A DNA stretch of 64,000 nucleotides from Marchantia polymorpha subsp. ruderalis (taxonomy: Eukaryota; Streptophyta; Marchantiopsida; Marchantiales; Marchantiaceae). Shown one piece after another: positions 13,057 through 25,216 of this stretch. The DNA is taken from the NCBI GenBank assembly GCA_037833965.1, contig AP031353.1, positions 11,100,501-11,164,500 of the forward strand, in the 5' to 3' direction. Position numbers and translations under genes: made by a program. The notes below the pieces were generated by a model. That model saw only the letters and a program-made list of their open reading frames with translations, made no database searches and was not told where the DNA came from. Position 1 is the stretch's first letter. Every line of letters starts with the position of its first letter.

Positions 13057-14983
13057 TGTGAGCACAAAACTGTGCTCACATGTCTTTTTAACCTTGTGAG
13101 AGTTAAAGTTTTAGATTTAAGCTCTTGCAAAATTATGCTCGGAGTTTTCTGGAAGTTTTGGTAAGATTAGGAGTTGGTGTAATAGCTAGTAGGCAAAGGT
13201 CCGGAACAGGGCTTTCAGGGCAGGGTCTCCGGCGAAGAGCCTTCGGTGAAGTTCCTTCGGGGAAAGGCCTTCGGCGAAACAGTGAAACCCTCATAACGTT
13301 TTCAATGTGTGACGCCTTGAGTCAGTTAGTGTTTCCTTGGAAAGAGCTCGCAACGCTCGTTCCAACAAGACCAAGAACTCTTCAAACGGATGAGGAATCA
13401 CTGAGTTGTGAGTGTCGGAAGTTACTGATGGGAAGGGTTGAGGCAAGTCCGGCTACGAACGTCTTCGGCTCCGGACGTCTCCGGCTGCGAACGTCTTCGG
13501 CTCCGGCTGCGAACATCTCCGGCTTCGGACGACTTCGCGACAACTGCGAGCAGGCCTTCGGCGAACTCGGGGTCGGCAAACTCCGAGCCGGTGAACATCG
13601 TGCAAGGGCCATCGGCGAAACAGTAAACTCGGCATATCTTTTTCATTTGTTAACGGTTTGATTTGATTAGGGTCTTGTTGGAAAGAGCTCGCGACGCTTG
13701 TTCCAACGAGACCAAGAACTCTTCAAACGGATAAGGCGTCACTGAGTTATGAGCGTCGAAAGCGGCGGATAGGGTAGGACAACATCGAACCGGAAGACAT
13801 CAAACCGGAAGACATCAAACCGGAAGACATCGAACCGGCGAACATCGTGCCGGCGCCTTCGGTGATAACAGGTAACAAGCCTTCGGCGAAAGGTAAAACG
13901 GGCATAACTTTCTCAATTCATAACGGTTTGACCCAGTTAGGGTCTCGTTGGAAAGAGCTCGACCTGGTCGTTCCAACGAGCCCACGAACTTGTGAAACGG
14001 AGCTAGGATCTGTGAGTTATGGGTGTCGGGAGTGACTGTTATGGATAAGCAAAGGTGTGGTCGTGCGTCTTCGGCGGGTGGATGCCTTCGGCGGTGCGCG
14101 GAAGAGGATTCCCTCCGGCGGAGATCGGGTGGTCAGGAATGTAGAACGTGCAGGTGTGGCAGCGGCGACGGCGTGAAGTCAAGTGGGGAAGGCAAGACGA
14201 CGGTGCATGTAGTCGCGCAAGGGGAGTAGGCAGCGACCCATCATTGCGAGTGTTGCATTTCAGGTGGGCTGTGTGTGTCTCGGCCTTGGACTTCGAAGTG
14301 GGAAGTTTGGCCTGGTAACTGAGAGCTTGTGGTGTACCAGGGTGTGGAGACGGAGGTGGGATCGGTCGTGGAATAGAGTGTGGGTGTGAGTGATTTTTCG
14401 CAGGGAAGTGGTGAGAATTAGGAGGGGAGTGTGGAGAGTTCGAAGTAGGAGGAAGCAAACTCTCGTGGGTGGAGAGTCGTATCAGAGAGTGAAATTTGAG
14501 TGGGATCTGAGATTGAAGTGTAACATCTGTGAGTGGGATCTGAGATCAGAGTGGAAGATCTGAGAATGGGAGCTGAGAGTGAAGTGAATTCTGAGACTGA
14601 GAAGGCAAAGTTGAATCTGAGAGAGGAATCTGGTGGGGTCTGAAGGTGGAAGCTGAGAAATCGACACTGAGGTCTGAGTAGGAATTGGGAGTGGGACTGG
14701 GATCTAGGATAGACCACAGCGGCTGTGGTGTTGAAAAAGTCACCCAGAGTTGAGTTAGATCTTGATGTAACAAAGAGTTTGTCTGCTGCCCTTGTGGAGA
14801 TAGCAGACAGCAAGTTATCATTTTCCGTTCTGGATAAATTGTCTGTGAACGAGCAAGTGTTTATGATCTTGTTGTCTTGGATACACTTTGAGCACATGGC
14901 TTGCGATCAGAGAAGTTAGATTATGGGAGTTCGAACCCCCATCCGGACTACAAACGCTGAAGGGTGGGAAGGTTCGGCTCACA
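13057..14983 (+). repeat. LTR of element A, second copy (1927 bp)
   Basis: Same ends and content as the LTR at 4928-6839. It is 15 bp longer because of one extra unit in a short tandem stretch (around 13779-13850), and otherwise nearly identical. With the first LTR it encloses copy 2. It is followed directly by the PBS and gag of copy 3, so it is shared between two head-to-tail copies. Confidence 0.75.
13259..14033 (+). repeat. Three copies of the shared LTR module in LTR A-2
   Basis: The counterparts of the three modules in the first A LTR lie at about 13259-13419, 13609-13759 and 13877-14033, in the same order and orientation. Confidence 0.8.
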
Positions 14984-17087
14984 TAAAATGGTGCGTCTGC
15001 CGGGAGCCTGATCTTGTAAATGCAGAATAGGACTAGATCGCACAAACCAAACCTGGAGCCAGGACTGGAGAAACCTGTTCGCAGTAGGAAGAAACCTGAG
15101 AATAAGGAAATCGAGGAAGAAATTAAACTTGAGATATTTCTGAACGTAGACCCTGTTGGTGAGTGTTTGTTAGAAGGTTTAGAAATTGTAGAACCTGATA
15201 GTGAGAAGTCGGTTGAGGAATTTGCCAGCATGGCTGACGATGGAGGGAGAGCAGGACCTCCTCCTAGTCCTCCCATCGACCCACTCGTGAGGCCAAGGGG
15301 CCTGCCTATTCAGGTTCCACAGAACTTGGCAGCTGTGGTCATACCACCCAATCTGCCTAAGTTCTATGGGACGAAGGATGAGGATCCTTCAAGGCACATG
15401 GAAAGATATGTTGAGAGGCTAGCCAGCTCTCTGATTACAGATCCAGGGTATTTTTTGGTCTGGTTTCCTACTACCCTGGAAGGTGAGGCGTATGAGTGGT
15501 ATAGGGATCATTCTGAAGGTCATTTTGGGGGATGGGACTAGATGCAAAGGGATTTCTTGAATGAGTTTAGGCCTGAGGTGGGGCAAGGTTCTGCATTGAG
15601 AGCTTTGGCATCGTTAAAACAGGGAAGGGAAGAGGAAATCTCAGCTTACATTAGAAGATTTGATCTGGTTTGTGCGCGTTTTGTGGGTACAATGCTCAAT
15701 GACAATACGCTGAGACAATTTTTTATCCAAGGCTTTTTCAAATCTGGGACCATCCGAGGGGTGCTAGAGAGAAGCCCTCAAACTCTTGCTGAGGCCAAGA
15801 TGGCTGCCAGGGAGATAGAGAATATTGACAAGGACTATGATAGATTGTGGAGGAAGGAGGATGAATCCATTCCTCAGTTCATCCCAATTCGTCCAAGAGC
15901 AATGGAAGGAGACTCAGGTAGGCATAGGGGTCAAGCTCCCTATTCTCTCATTGAGTCAATTTCGCATACCAGAGAGCCAGCACCTGTTTTAGCATTGCCA
16001 GCCCCTACTGTAGATCCTAACCTGGCAGATGTAGAGAAAAGATTAAATGCTAGCCAAGTGGGCTTTCAAGAGACCATGATGAAGCAAATGCAAAATATTA
16101 CAGATCAGATGGCCTTGATGATCAGGAGTCAACAGCCAGGGCCTCCTCCTCCAGTCGAGTCAGGTAGACATTCATCAAGCATGTGGTGTGTCCAGTGTGG
16201 TCAATCTGGACATACCAGGCAATTTTGTAGGGTGGTGCCAAACCGTGACAACAGAATGAGCGGTGGCCCACCTGTGCAACACCAAAGGGGCCAAGGACCA
16301 AATTACCAAGGTCAAAACGGGTACAGAGGACCTCCTAGGGGTCAGGATGGTCAGAACATGGAGAGAAAAGAATTACATGCATTTTGTGGTAGGTGGCACT
16401 ATCCAGGTCAGTGTTGGTCTGAGGTTGGGGTTAATGGGTGTAGTAATTGTGGAGGTAGTCATCCCTCTGACCAATGTCGGCAGCCAGATAAAGTTATTAG
16501 GATGCCTCAGCCTACTGTTAGTCCTTACCAGGCGAGAGAAAATATGAGGGGTGGAAGACCGCAAAATGAGCATTCTAACAATCTTAGACCTCCTAACTTG
16601 TATTATGATCATGAAAACAGCAAACAGACATTCAATCCACCTATTGGACTGCAGACAGTGAACAGATATATTCCTATCCAGAGTGAACCACGAGATGAAC
16701 CTCGTAATGACAACAGAAAACAGGTTTCTTTTGCAGATCCATGTTCTTCAAACTCTCAAGATGCTAGGTTTGCAAACGATGATGGAGATGTCCAAGGTAG
16801 TAGTTCTGATCTTGGTAAGGGGATAGTCGAACAAGGGCAGAATCAGTGGCCTCCACATACTAACCTGATTACTTATAAGTTGAAAAATTTGGAAGATGTG
16901 ATTATGCATGAAGCTCCGGCCCTTGCTGTCACCACCAGAGCTGTGCATCGCAAGATGCAAACTGAGAAAAATGAAGATGAGCAAGAGGAGACTTCATCTG
17001 AGGAGCCTCCTCATCTCTCTGATCTTGAGAGAGTGGCGAGGAGAGCAAGAAGGATTACAAGGGCAGAGGAGAAAAGAAATGAGATTC
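14984..17087 (+). mobile_element. Element A, copy 3: truncated internal region
   Basis: PBS (14989-15006) and gag of a third copy, nearly identical to copy 2 from 6840 onward. Match to copy 2 stops at about 17087, inside the acidic linker downstream of the CCHC knuckles; protease and pol are absent. After a short filler the sequence becomes a family C LTR. Confidence 0.92.
14989..15006 (+). other. Primer-binding site, element A copy 3
   Basis: Same 18-base site as at 6845-6862, five bases after the LTR end. Confidence 0.62.
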
Positions 17088-17103
17088 CGCAGAGGACAAG
17101 GGC
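17088..17103. other. Filler at the junction of A copy 3 and LTR G
   Basis: About 16 bases match neither element continuously. Bases 17096-17109 (ACAAGGGCGGAGGA) repeat 17057-17070 just upstream (ACAAGGGCAGAGGA) with one difference. This looks like templated filler from end joining or template switching. Confidence 0.6.
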
Positions 17104-17448
17104 GGAGGATGAAGTTCCGCACCGGCGGAGAACCCGCCGAGGCTCCTGCCTGCGCACAGGCAGGAGTTGAACTTTTGTCCGACATGCGGACACACGCGTC
17201 AAGGCAGAGGGGGATTGGCCGAGGGGCGGTACGAACAAGTGTACCGCGCAAGGCGGAAAACTCGCCTTCGGCGCTACGCCCCCATGTCCGCAGGGTGACA
17301 CGCTCGCGGAGTTCAAATCCGCCAATTCGAGCGTGAGAGTTTAATCGACGACGGCGGAGCGTGAAGCCGCGCGTGAGAGCGAAGACCGTTTCAGCGTACA
17401 GCCGGCGCGGCCATCAAGTGAGACGTTCTTCACGAGCAAGAGCCGACC

Positions 17449-20400
17449 ATGACCTTCGACCGGGAGGCGGAGAACGTCCCATTCTTGAATTCGCGATTCC
17501 AATCTCTTGTGCGCGCTGCGCGCATCCATCTGCTGGCTGCGGAACATTCTCGACGTCGTCGCACAGGAGATTTCTTGTTGATTGAGGGAGAAGTGAGTGC
17601 GCGTGATTTGGAATTGAGGGCGATTAGAGTTTGCCGAGAGAGAAAGAAGCGCGGGCAGTGCGGAAGTAGAATGAGCGGGCGAGCGAACCCCAGGAACGCA
17701 ATGACGAGACCGAGCAGATTGCGGATGGTGCCACTTCGCCTTCCGCAGAACGGGCTGCGCGCTTTCGAGGAGCGCTTAATAGCAAGAAAGCTCGATTTCT
17801 TGCTATGGGGATGGAATTACATCTGTGCGAATATGGTGCGCGAGTGGCTAGAGCCACAGGGACCACCCTCGCGCGGATTGCGTCCGCATGTTGACCGGTG
17901 GACAGTCCAAGATTGGGCGCAGGCGTTGGGAAGATGTGCTGGCATGCCAGGGCATCTCCTTTTCGACAGTGAGAGCATCAAGGTGACCAAGCAAGAAGAG
18001 GCTCAATTTGTGGAGCTGTTCAAGACCGGGAGGTCTACCAAGAATGGGTACAGGACCCGTGATTACAAGGATCGATTTCGCCGGACTTTGTCCGCGGCGC
18101 TGATGCAATTACTGCAGCCGCACCGCGCCTGCTACATCACATTGTGGCAGGTCTCTTTTGTGGAGTGCGTCATCGAGGGAACTCCAATTCACTGGGCGAG
18201 CATCCTGCACAGGGTGATGCGACAGCACGCGTTTGAGGAGAAGGGGGGAACTCTAAACCATCTTTCTCCTTTCCTCATCAATTTTTATCGACAGCGGAAT
18301 TGTTTGACAGCGGCGGAGCTTGAACATTTTCCGCCATTGTCCATCGACCATCCCGGGAAGTATGTGCGGGAGAACGAGGTCGACACTGATGCAGAGGAGT
18401 CACCGACTTCTACCCCATCAAGACGGAGGGACGAAGGGAGACACACTCCTGCAGCGCGAGTGCCGCGGAAGCGGCGATGGAGGGAAGAGTCTGAAGAGGA
18501 GCAGCATCAAGAACCCTCTGCTCCCATTCGACCGCGGCCGCTGTGCGAGCCATACAGCCGGCCGAAGCAGAAGGCACGCAGACTGGTGTTACCAGCTAAC
18601 AGTGCGGACACGGCGACGATTGCGACGGAGATCGGAAGTGCGTCGCCAGAGAGGCAGGAGGAAGCGCGGACGACCGCAGGAGCAACGGGCCACGCTGCAA
18701 CCTCGACGGGAGAAAGGCCGCCTACGGGCCAAGGGCCTCCGGAGTTACCACGTGCGATGCGGACAGATGTTCCGTTTGCGCACAGGCGAACCTCCGCGGA
18801 CGGACGAGCCTCCGCGGACCGGCGAACACAAGTGGACGTGGATCTACGCTTACGCGTGGGAAGGAGCAGTCCGCCTGTGCACAGGCGCTCACCTGTGCAC
18901 AGGTCGCCTGTGCACAGGTCGCCTGTGCACAGGACACCTCCACACGTGCCGCCTGTGCACAGGCAAGAATCACCCCCGTTCCAACGTAGGAAGGGGAAGG
19001 AGCCGGCAATAGGGTTCTTCCGCCTACGAGACACCGGCCCTCGGGGCCAGACCCTCCGGCGCACCACGCGCCGCAATTTGCGCCTTCGGCGCCAGGGCCT
19101 TCGAGCCGAGGAGATACGAGCAGAGAGCGTGCGGAGGCCGCACCATCGGCGGGAAGTCCGCCGATAGATGCGCCTTCGGCGGTAGGGCCTATAGGCCAAG
19201 GGACATCGGGCGTGCGGCCCCCGGCCATGTCGCCTTCGGCGATAGATGTCCGCGGCGCTACGCCTGCGGCGGACAAGGCGCCGGCAAATGCGCCTGCGCA
19301 CGGGCCGGGCACAGCCCCCACGGACCGATCAAGGGAGCAGCAGACGGAGGAGCGGAGTGACTGTCCGCAGGATGAAATTTCGATGCGCGATGCGCAATCA
19401 AACCCCGCGCAGCCACCCTCCGCTCGACCGCCTTCGGCGGCGGACGACGGAGACAGAGAGGACGCGGTAGGCAATCAACAAGCGAGCGACGGGGATGCCG
19501 CTCGGGTACATTCGCCTTCCGCCTTAGACATTTTGGCGACGAGCAGCGAGGCTGCAGCCGTGCCTTCGCAGGCAGCACACGTCGACGACGTGCAGCCCCA
19601 CTCGGGGCAGTCGCCGACGCAATCAATGGCGACTGAAATTCTCCACTCGGATGATGACGACGGAGGCTCCACGGAAGAAATGTCAGGAGCAGAAGACACC
19701 GAGGAGGAAGAGGAGGAAATTGTTGGAGCGCCGGCGGCGGCGCTCTCTGAGCAGGTGATTCCGTTGCTGCGGTACTTGGATCGCAAGGTCGATAAATACG
19801 CCGACCCACTCCAGCCGGGATCTTACATCGAGTTAGTGCGCAGGCGGACTCGCACTAAAGTCCACACCAGCAAGCTATTAGCTAGAGTGGACCAGGAGTT
19901 GAGGGACTTGAAGGAGAAGCATGCATGCTTGTGGGGTCAGTACAAGCTTAATCAGAAGTTCTACAAGCACACCGAGAAGATGAAGGATGAGAAACTGGGC
20001 GAGCTCACCAAGGAGCAGGTGAAGGTCAAGGAAGCACTCAACTATGAGCAGGCCCAGAATCGGATTTTGTCAGAGGAACTCGTGCGACAGACGCGGTTGT
20101 TGGAACAATGTCAGCTCGCACGGCAGGCGGATGAAGAGTTAATCCGCAGGTTACAGTCAAAGTGTGGCAAATTGAGAGCGCAACGTGCTGAAGCCGAATC
20201 GCAATTAGTGATAATTGAAGAGGATCGCAGGAAGGAGGCGGATCGCACGAAGGTGGAGACGGCGAGGCGAGTCGCCCACTGTCTCAAGGGCTACGCCCAC
20301 TGGGAAGTGAAGGCGCAGGAGAAACTCACACTGCGTGAGTTTGAATTGCGCGCAGCCGGGTTGTTGTCAGGCGACAGTAGGAGTCGGCGGAAGGTAGCAA

Positions 20401-20606
20401 AGAAGCTCGATGCCTTTCTGTCGAAGGCACAGGATACCATGTCCGCCCTCGAAGGGGAGGTGTCTGCGGCGTTGCAGCGGTTGGGACTGCGCAGTCGAGC
20501 GGAAGATTGGCAGGGTAGGGAGTTAGTGCGCGGCAGTCGGCCGCGCAGGAGACGTAGTACAGGTTCCGCGGAGTGTAGTGTAGCGTGGTTCCGTGCAGGC
20601 GTGTAG
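17449..20606 (+). pseudogene. Broken copy of the LTR-encoded coiled-coil protein (LTR G)
   Basis: Homologous along its whole length to the open frames at 49287-52442 and 26690-29827. The N-terminal domain (begins MTFDREAENVPFLNSRF), the proline/arginine-rich middle with PVHR repeats, the acidic stretch (DDDDGGSTEEMSGAEDTEEE) and the C-terminal coiled coil are all recognisable. It is broken about once. Because it lies in a truncated LTR it is a fossil copy. Function is unknown; see the intact copies. Confidence 0.85.
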
Positions 20607-20642
20607 CGTAGTGCAGTGTAGTGCTAGTTAGGACTTAGAAGG

Positions 20643-20651
20643 TATAAAATA
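20643..20651 (+). promoter_or_regulatory. TATA box of LTR G
   Basis: TATAAAATA, 37 bp after the end of the LTR frame, followed by the stem-loop CCAGGC-GTTTT-GCCTGG. Same position in all family C LTRs. It probably marks the U3/R boundary region. Confidence 0.6.
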
Positions 20652-21617
20652 GTTCCAGGCGTTTTGCCTGGGGTTCTTTCCCATCAGAAGTGCAGATCAG
20701 GAACCCATTTCCTTTGCGTGTTTGTGTCCTTGAGTTCTGTCACCACGCACGAGGAGTTACAACTTAGCGTTCCGCATTTTGTAGCTGAAGGCCTTCGGCC
20801 GAATGTTCAGAGCTAGTACATTGGTTAGAGACTTGAGTAGTTCGGATCTGCACCTGCGGGTGACTGCCGATGCTCAGAGCCAGTGACTAGTTAGATACTT
20901 GAACAGTTTCGCCCCTACACCTTCGAGTGTTTCTTTCTGATTGTACTCCTTGGGATTTTTCCCCTGAATGCCAAAGTGAAGTTTTGCTACTTCGTGTAAG
21001 CCTTGGTTGTAAATTCAGGTTACGCTGCAGCAGGTGCCTTGAGGGTAACCCCTGTAGTATTTCTGGGAATGACAAGTGCCTGAGAATTCAAACTCTTCAA
21101 TAGACTGTTGTTGTGTTACTGGAATGTTTCACAGTGAGTCCTTCAGTGTGGACCTGTGTTCTCTGCGCGTTTTGTGAGTTGAGAGTGTTGTTCACCGCGT
21201 CTGAGTGACTTCGATCCGAAGTAGGCAGTCCAAACCGGGTTTCCTACACTAGCAGCAAGCTAGTGGAAGCGTTGTAAAAGCCGGAGTTGGAAGTCATTGC
21301 CCGCAGCTTTGCCGAGTGTGCTCGTGAGAGACTTTCCCCCTGAAATCTTGAAGTAGAGGTCCTAACGGATCTCTGGGTTGTGTTTCTGTAGTTTCAGGTG
21401 TGTGTGTGTGTGTGTGTGTTACGCTGCACTGTGCGACCTCCGAGTGCGCTCCGAGTGGACACTTGCAGTATTTCTGGGAGTGACAGTCGCCTGAGAATTC
21501 AAACTCATCAATAGTCTGTTAAAACGTGACACTTTGTACCCTGTGTGTTCCTCTGTCCCTGTGGGTTCGACCTTTCTACCACTATATTGCAGTTTTAGCC
21601 TTTAGTGGGTTATTACA

Positions 21618-24108
21618 GGGCGTATCCTTTTAGACAACGAGTCACCCGTGTCGCCAACTCTCCTCGCGCCCTGCAGCTGCTTTCCACCTCGGCTAGCTGC
21701 ATTTCCGCTTCCGCACGTTGTGCCCTCAAATCCGAGCACTCGGATTGCAAGTTGCGCAACAACTCCTCATCCTCCTTGCGGGCTCTTTGACTTTCTTCTA
21801 AGGCGCGCGTCTGGCGCGCAAGCTCGGCTGCTAGGACGTGGTTTTGTCTCCGCTCTTCCTGCAATTCCGACTCGATCTTTTCCCGCATTAGCTCGGCATC
21901 CGCCTGACTTTTCGTCGCCGCATCCTCCCTCTGCTGCTGCAAGGCTTGGTATAGCTTCTGTGTGACCGCCAGGTGTTGTCGGAGGGCGGTGTTCCTATCC
22001 ACATATACTTGGCACCTAGAGGCCCACCTTGCCACCTTGCTCCTCGTCCTTCGCCTGATAGTCTCCACATAAGACTGCGGTTTTCCAGTACCCGCGTACT
22101 TGGATGTCTTGCGATCCAGATATCGCAGGAGTGGAACTATCTGTTCGCACAACACCCCTGTTGGCGTTTTCTGCACCGAATCCGCTTCCTGCTCTTCCGA
22201 GCTCGTCTCTTCCTCAGTCTCGAGGATTTCAGTCGCCACCGAATCCCTTGGCGACTCCCTGGAACTCTGGCGCGCAGCAGCTTCCGCTGCGACTGCTGCT
22301 CCACTGCCTGCTAAAATATCCAGAGCAGTGGGAGATCCCACTGCTTGAGCCCCTGTTCCGGCTCGATCTTCGGTCTCCGAAGGGGTCGACGCCGCAGTGA
22401 CTCTTGTCACTTTTGCACCGCCCGCTTCTGCTGCCTCTCCTTCCGGCGCAATCTGCGCGGAAGGTGTCTTCGCTGAAGGTGCGTCCGCCGAAGGCGTCCG
22501 CACACTGGTCGTCGGCCCCGTCCGTCTCGCAGTCGGCGAATCCGGCCGACTCTCTGTTGTCCGACTGGGAGTCGGATACACCCTGCGCGTCTTGACTCCA
22601 CTTGGCCTGCTTGCTGGTGGCGTTTTCCCAGAAGTGCCTTCCGCCGAGGACGACCCTCTGAGGGTTGTGGGCTCGTCAGCCAAACTCTCTTCTGCTTCCG
22701 GCCTGCGGTCCGGTTCAACGCGCCGTTCAGTTGGCCTTCCTTCCGCTTGTCGGCCTTCAGTCGTCCGACTCGTAGTCGGCCGACTGTCAGTCCGTCCATC
22801 TCCTCCCGAAGGCATTGGTGCCTTCTGTGCAGAGGTATTTGTCGTCTTCCCTAGAATCTGCGCGATTATCTCCTCCTGTGTGAGATTCCGCCGGATCGGA
22901 GTACGCCCGGTCTCCTCAGTACCAGTTGGCATTTTGCGTGCCCTTTGTTTTGGTCGACTGTGAGGCTCGTGGGTGGGCCGACCACGAGTCGGCGCAGCTG
23001 GCACTTCCGGCTGCCTGTCCTCAGGTCTCTCATCCCACTTCCGCTTTCGCGGAATGCGCTCACTTCGACGTTCTTCTGCTGCTCTTGCTGGAGCCGGAGC
23101 CGGAGGCGTACTGGCAGGTTCCTCGTCCGGATCCGTGTCTACTTCGGCCTCCCTCGAATATCTACCTGGATAGCTCCGGGTCAGCTGCGGAAACCGTGTT
23201 TTCTCAGCATTTGTCAAACATCCCATCGCCCGATAAAACACGATCAAGTAAGGCGATAGATGATTGAGGGTTCCTCCTTTCTCTTCTTGCGCATGTTGGC
23301 GCGTCACCTTCCACAGGAGCCGTGCCCAATGCACTGGAGCTCCTGACAACACTAGCTCCACAAATTCTACCTGCCAACCATGCATGTAAGCGGTCTTGGT
23401 CGGCTGCAATATCTGCAGCAATGCAGTCGCGACATTTCTCCGCAATCGATCTTTGTAATCCCGTGTCCGGAAACCGTTCTTGGGATGCCTGGCAACTTTG
23501 AAGAGCTCATTGTAGGAGATTTCTTCCTCCTGGGACACCTTCACGCTATCGGCCTCGAAGAGGAAATCCCCTTCCTCGCCGGCACACCTGCCCAACACCT
23601 GCGCCCAGTTGCAAATGTCCCATCTTTCTAGATGTGGACGGAATCCGCGAGAGGGCTTGTGTCTCTCCTGCAGATACTCGCGCACCATCTCCGGACATGT
23701 CCAGTTCCACCCCCACAGGAGAAAATCGAGCTTCAGCCCCAGCAGCACATCTTGAAATGCGCGTAGACCGATCTGCGGCACCCTGAGTGGAGACACTCGC
23801 AGCTGGGGAACCTTCGACATTGCGTTTCCTGCACACACAAACGTTCTCCCTTTCGCTCGCTCTCTCACAATCGCCACTGCGCGTCGGCCGCTCAAGCACT
23901 GACTGCTCACTCTCTCTGCGCTCACGCTCAAGTTCGCTACTCGCAATTCTCTCCAAGGTCTGTCAAGATCCTTGCGCAACTCGTCTCCGCACTCTCTCCT
24001 CTCACTGCAGGTCGCTCCGCTCTTGCGCGTAATCTTGGAAACTGGAAATCGCAAAATCAAGAATGAAAGAATGAGACTGGAGCGCAGTCTTTTCTTCCAT
24101 GGTTTCAA
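21618..24108 (-). CDS. LTR-encoded coiled-coil protein, F version (3' end missing)
   Basis: About 830 codons are open on the minus strand up to the point where LTR G interrupts it. From about residue 107 it aligns with the family C LTR protein: LRVSPLRVPQIGLRAF, LDFLLWGWNW, WAQVLGRCAG, NGFRTRDYKDRLRRN, HWARLLWKVTRQH, EEKGGTLNHLSPYLIVFYR, then an RKRKW basic patch, a Pro/Arg-rich middle, an acidic stretch, LLRYLDRKTSKYA and a heptad-rich C-terminus ending RCLKGYA. The first ~100 residues are only weakly alignable. Conservation is stronger in the protein than in flanking LTR DNA. Function is unknown; the C-terminal part is lost. Confidence 0.75.
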
Positions 24109-24684
24109 GAACGTCCAACGTTCTTACTGGTTACAACGTACGCAGCCGGCTATACGGCCTAACGGTTCGCCCTTTGCATGCGCGAATTCACGTCTCCGCA
24201 CTGCGCGCATTCGCATGCGTGAATGTTGAATTCTCCCGCCGCCGCCACCTTCCGGACTCGAGTCCGCCGCAGGGTATACGTCGGCCATGTTGTCTTTTCC
24301 TAACCCGTCCCTCACCGGAGGCGTGTCGCCGCTGGTGCGTTCCTTATCCGTCGGCGCCTTGCTGGAGGCGCACATCTAGTCGGAGCGAATTACGCCGGCG
24401 CGCAGTCGTACCGCTTATTTTGTCCTTTATGCCTCGTCCGTTGCTGACGGCGCATATCCGCCAGCGCAACTCATGCCAGCGCATCCGGCCGTCAGCGCCA
24501 CGTCGGAGGCGTACATCCGACCGGCGCTTTCCTTCCATGAACAGCCGCCAAAGGCGCTTCCAACTCTGAGTTGGTTTCCTCCTATGAGCGCGTGATTCCG
24601 CCGAAGGCGCATCGCCGAGGGCGTACGGGAATCCTTTCCGGCTGTGAACCCTAGCGCGAACGGCGCATGTCCGGCTACGAGTTT

Positions 24685-24815
24685 TCCGACGCTCATAACT
24701 TCTCCGTCCTTGATCCATCTCCGACGCTCTTGGGCTCGTTAGAGCGAGCGTCCCGAGCTCTTTCTAATGCAACTTCAACCAACTGGATCTACTGTGTATT
24801 CTGATCGTTATGAAG
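24685..24815 (-). repeat. Shared LTR module in the F 3' LTR
   Basis: On the minus strand it reads CTTCATAACG, later AGAAAGAGCTCGGGACGCTCG, TCTAACGAGCCCAAGAGCG and GAAGTTATGAGCGTCGG. It is a diverged version of the module in A and C LTRs, in the sense of the element and upstream of the LTR frame. Confidence 0.7.
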
Positions 24816-25181
24816 GTTTTCCCCTTCCGTGCCAGCGGCGCATCGCCGAAGGCGCACTCATGGTCGGACGCTTTCAGAGGTCCGGGCCCTTCTCCTGACG
24901 TCTTTAGCAAAACCTCCTCCTGAGGTGTCTGCGCCGGAAGCGTAGCTCCCTTATACGCTGGAAGCGCGTGAGTAGAGACACCTCAGAAAAGGAGCTTTTG
25001 CCGAAGGCGCCGAAGACATTGGCGTTGGTACATCCGACTACGTGATTCTTCGTGTCCTCGTGACGATCTCATCAATCCACTCTATTTAACGTACCCTTTT
25101 CTTACTACAAACACTGCTTCGGTACTAGTTTTCTAAAATTGTTTAAATTCTGCAAAAAAACAAAAGGTGTGTTACCACATG

Positions 25182-25192
25182 CCCCCCTCCTC
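25182..25192 (-). other. Polypurine tract of element F
   Basis: GAGGAGGGGGG on the minus strand, two bases before the LTR start. It is identical to the tract of element C at 48030-48040 and primes plus-strand synthesis in this class of element. Confidence 0.8.
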
Positions 25193-25216
25193 AATTGTGA
25201 GCGCCCACGCGAACAT

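Larger units (their letters stand above)
17104..21617 (+). repeat. LTR G, family C, lacking its first ~0.9 kb
   Basis: It aligns with the 5.4-kb LTRs of element C from just before the tRNA-like segment to the LTR end GGTTATTACA. It contains a broken copy of the LTR frame, the TATA box (20643-20651), the downstream stem-loop, and a long (GT)n run at 21398-21420. The right end abuts GGGCG in the LTR of element F. The left end is truncated, so no target duplication can be tested. Confidence 0.88.
21618..25179 (-). repeat. 3' LTR remnant of element F (3562 bp)
   Basis: On the minus strand it begins TGTGGTAAC just after the PPT, parallel to TGTGGTACC in family C. It carries one copy of the shared module (about 24685-24815) and then a frame homologous to the family C LTR frame. 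It ends inside that frame where LTR G abuts, so its TATA, R and U5 are missing. Nucleotide sequence outside the frame is strongly diverged from the C LTR. Many CCGAAGGCG-type motifs are present. Confidence 0.82.

Noticed and set aside
21398-21420. (GT)n run as a separate microsatellite locus of interest
   Set aside because: It is part of R/U5 in every family C LTR and varies only in length.
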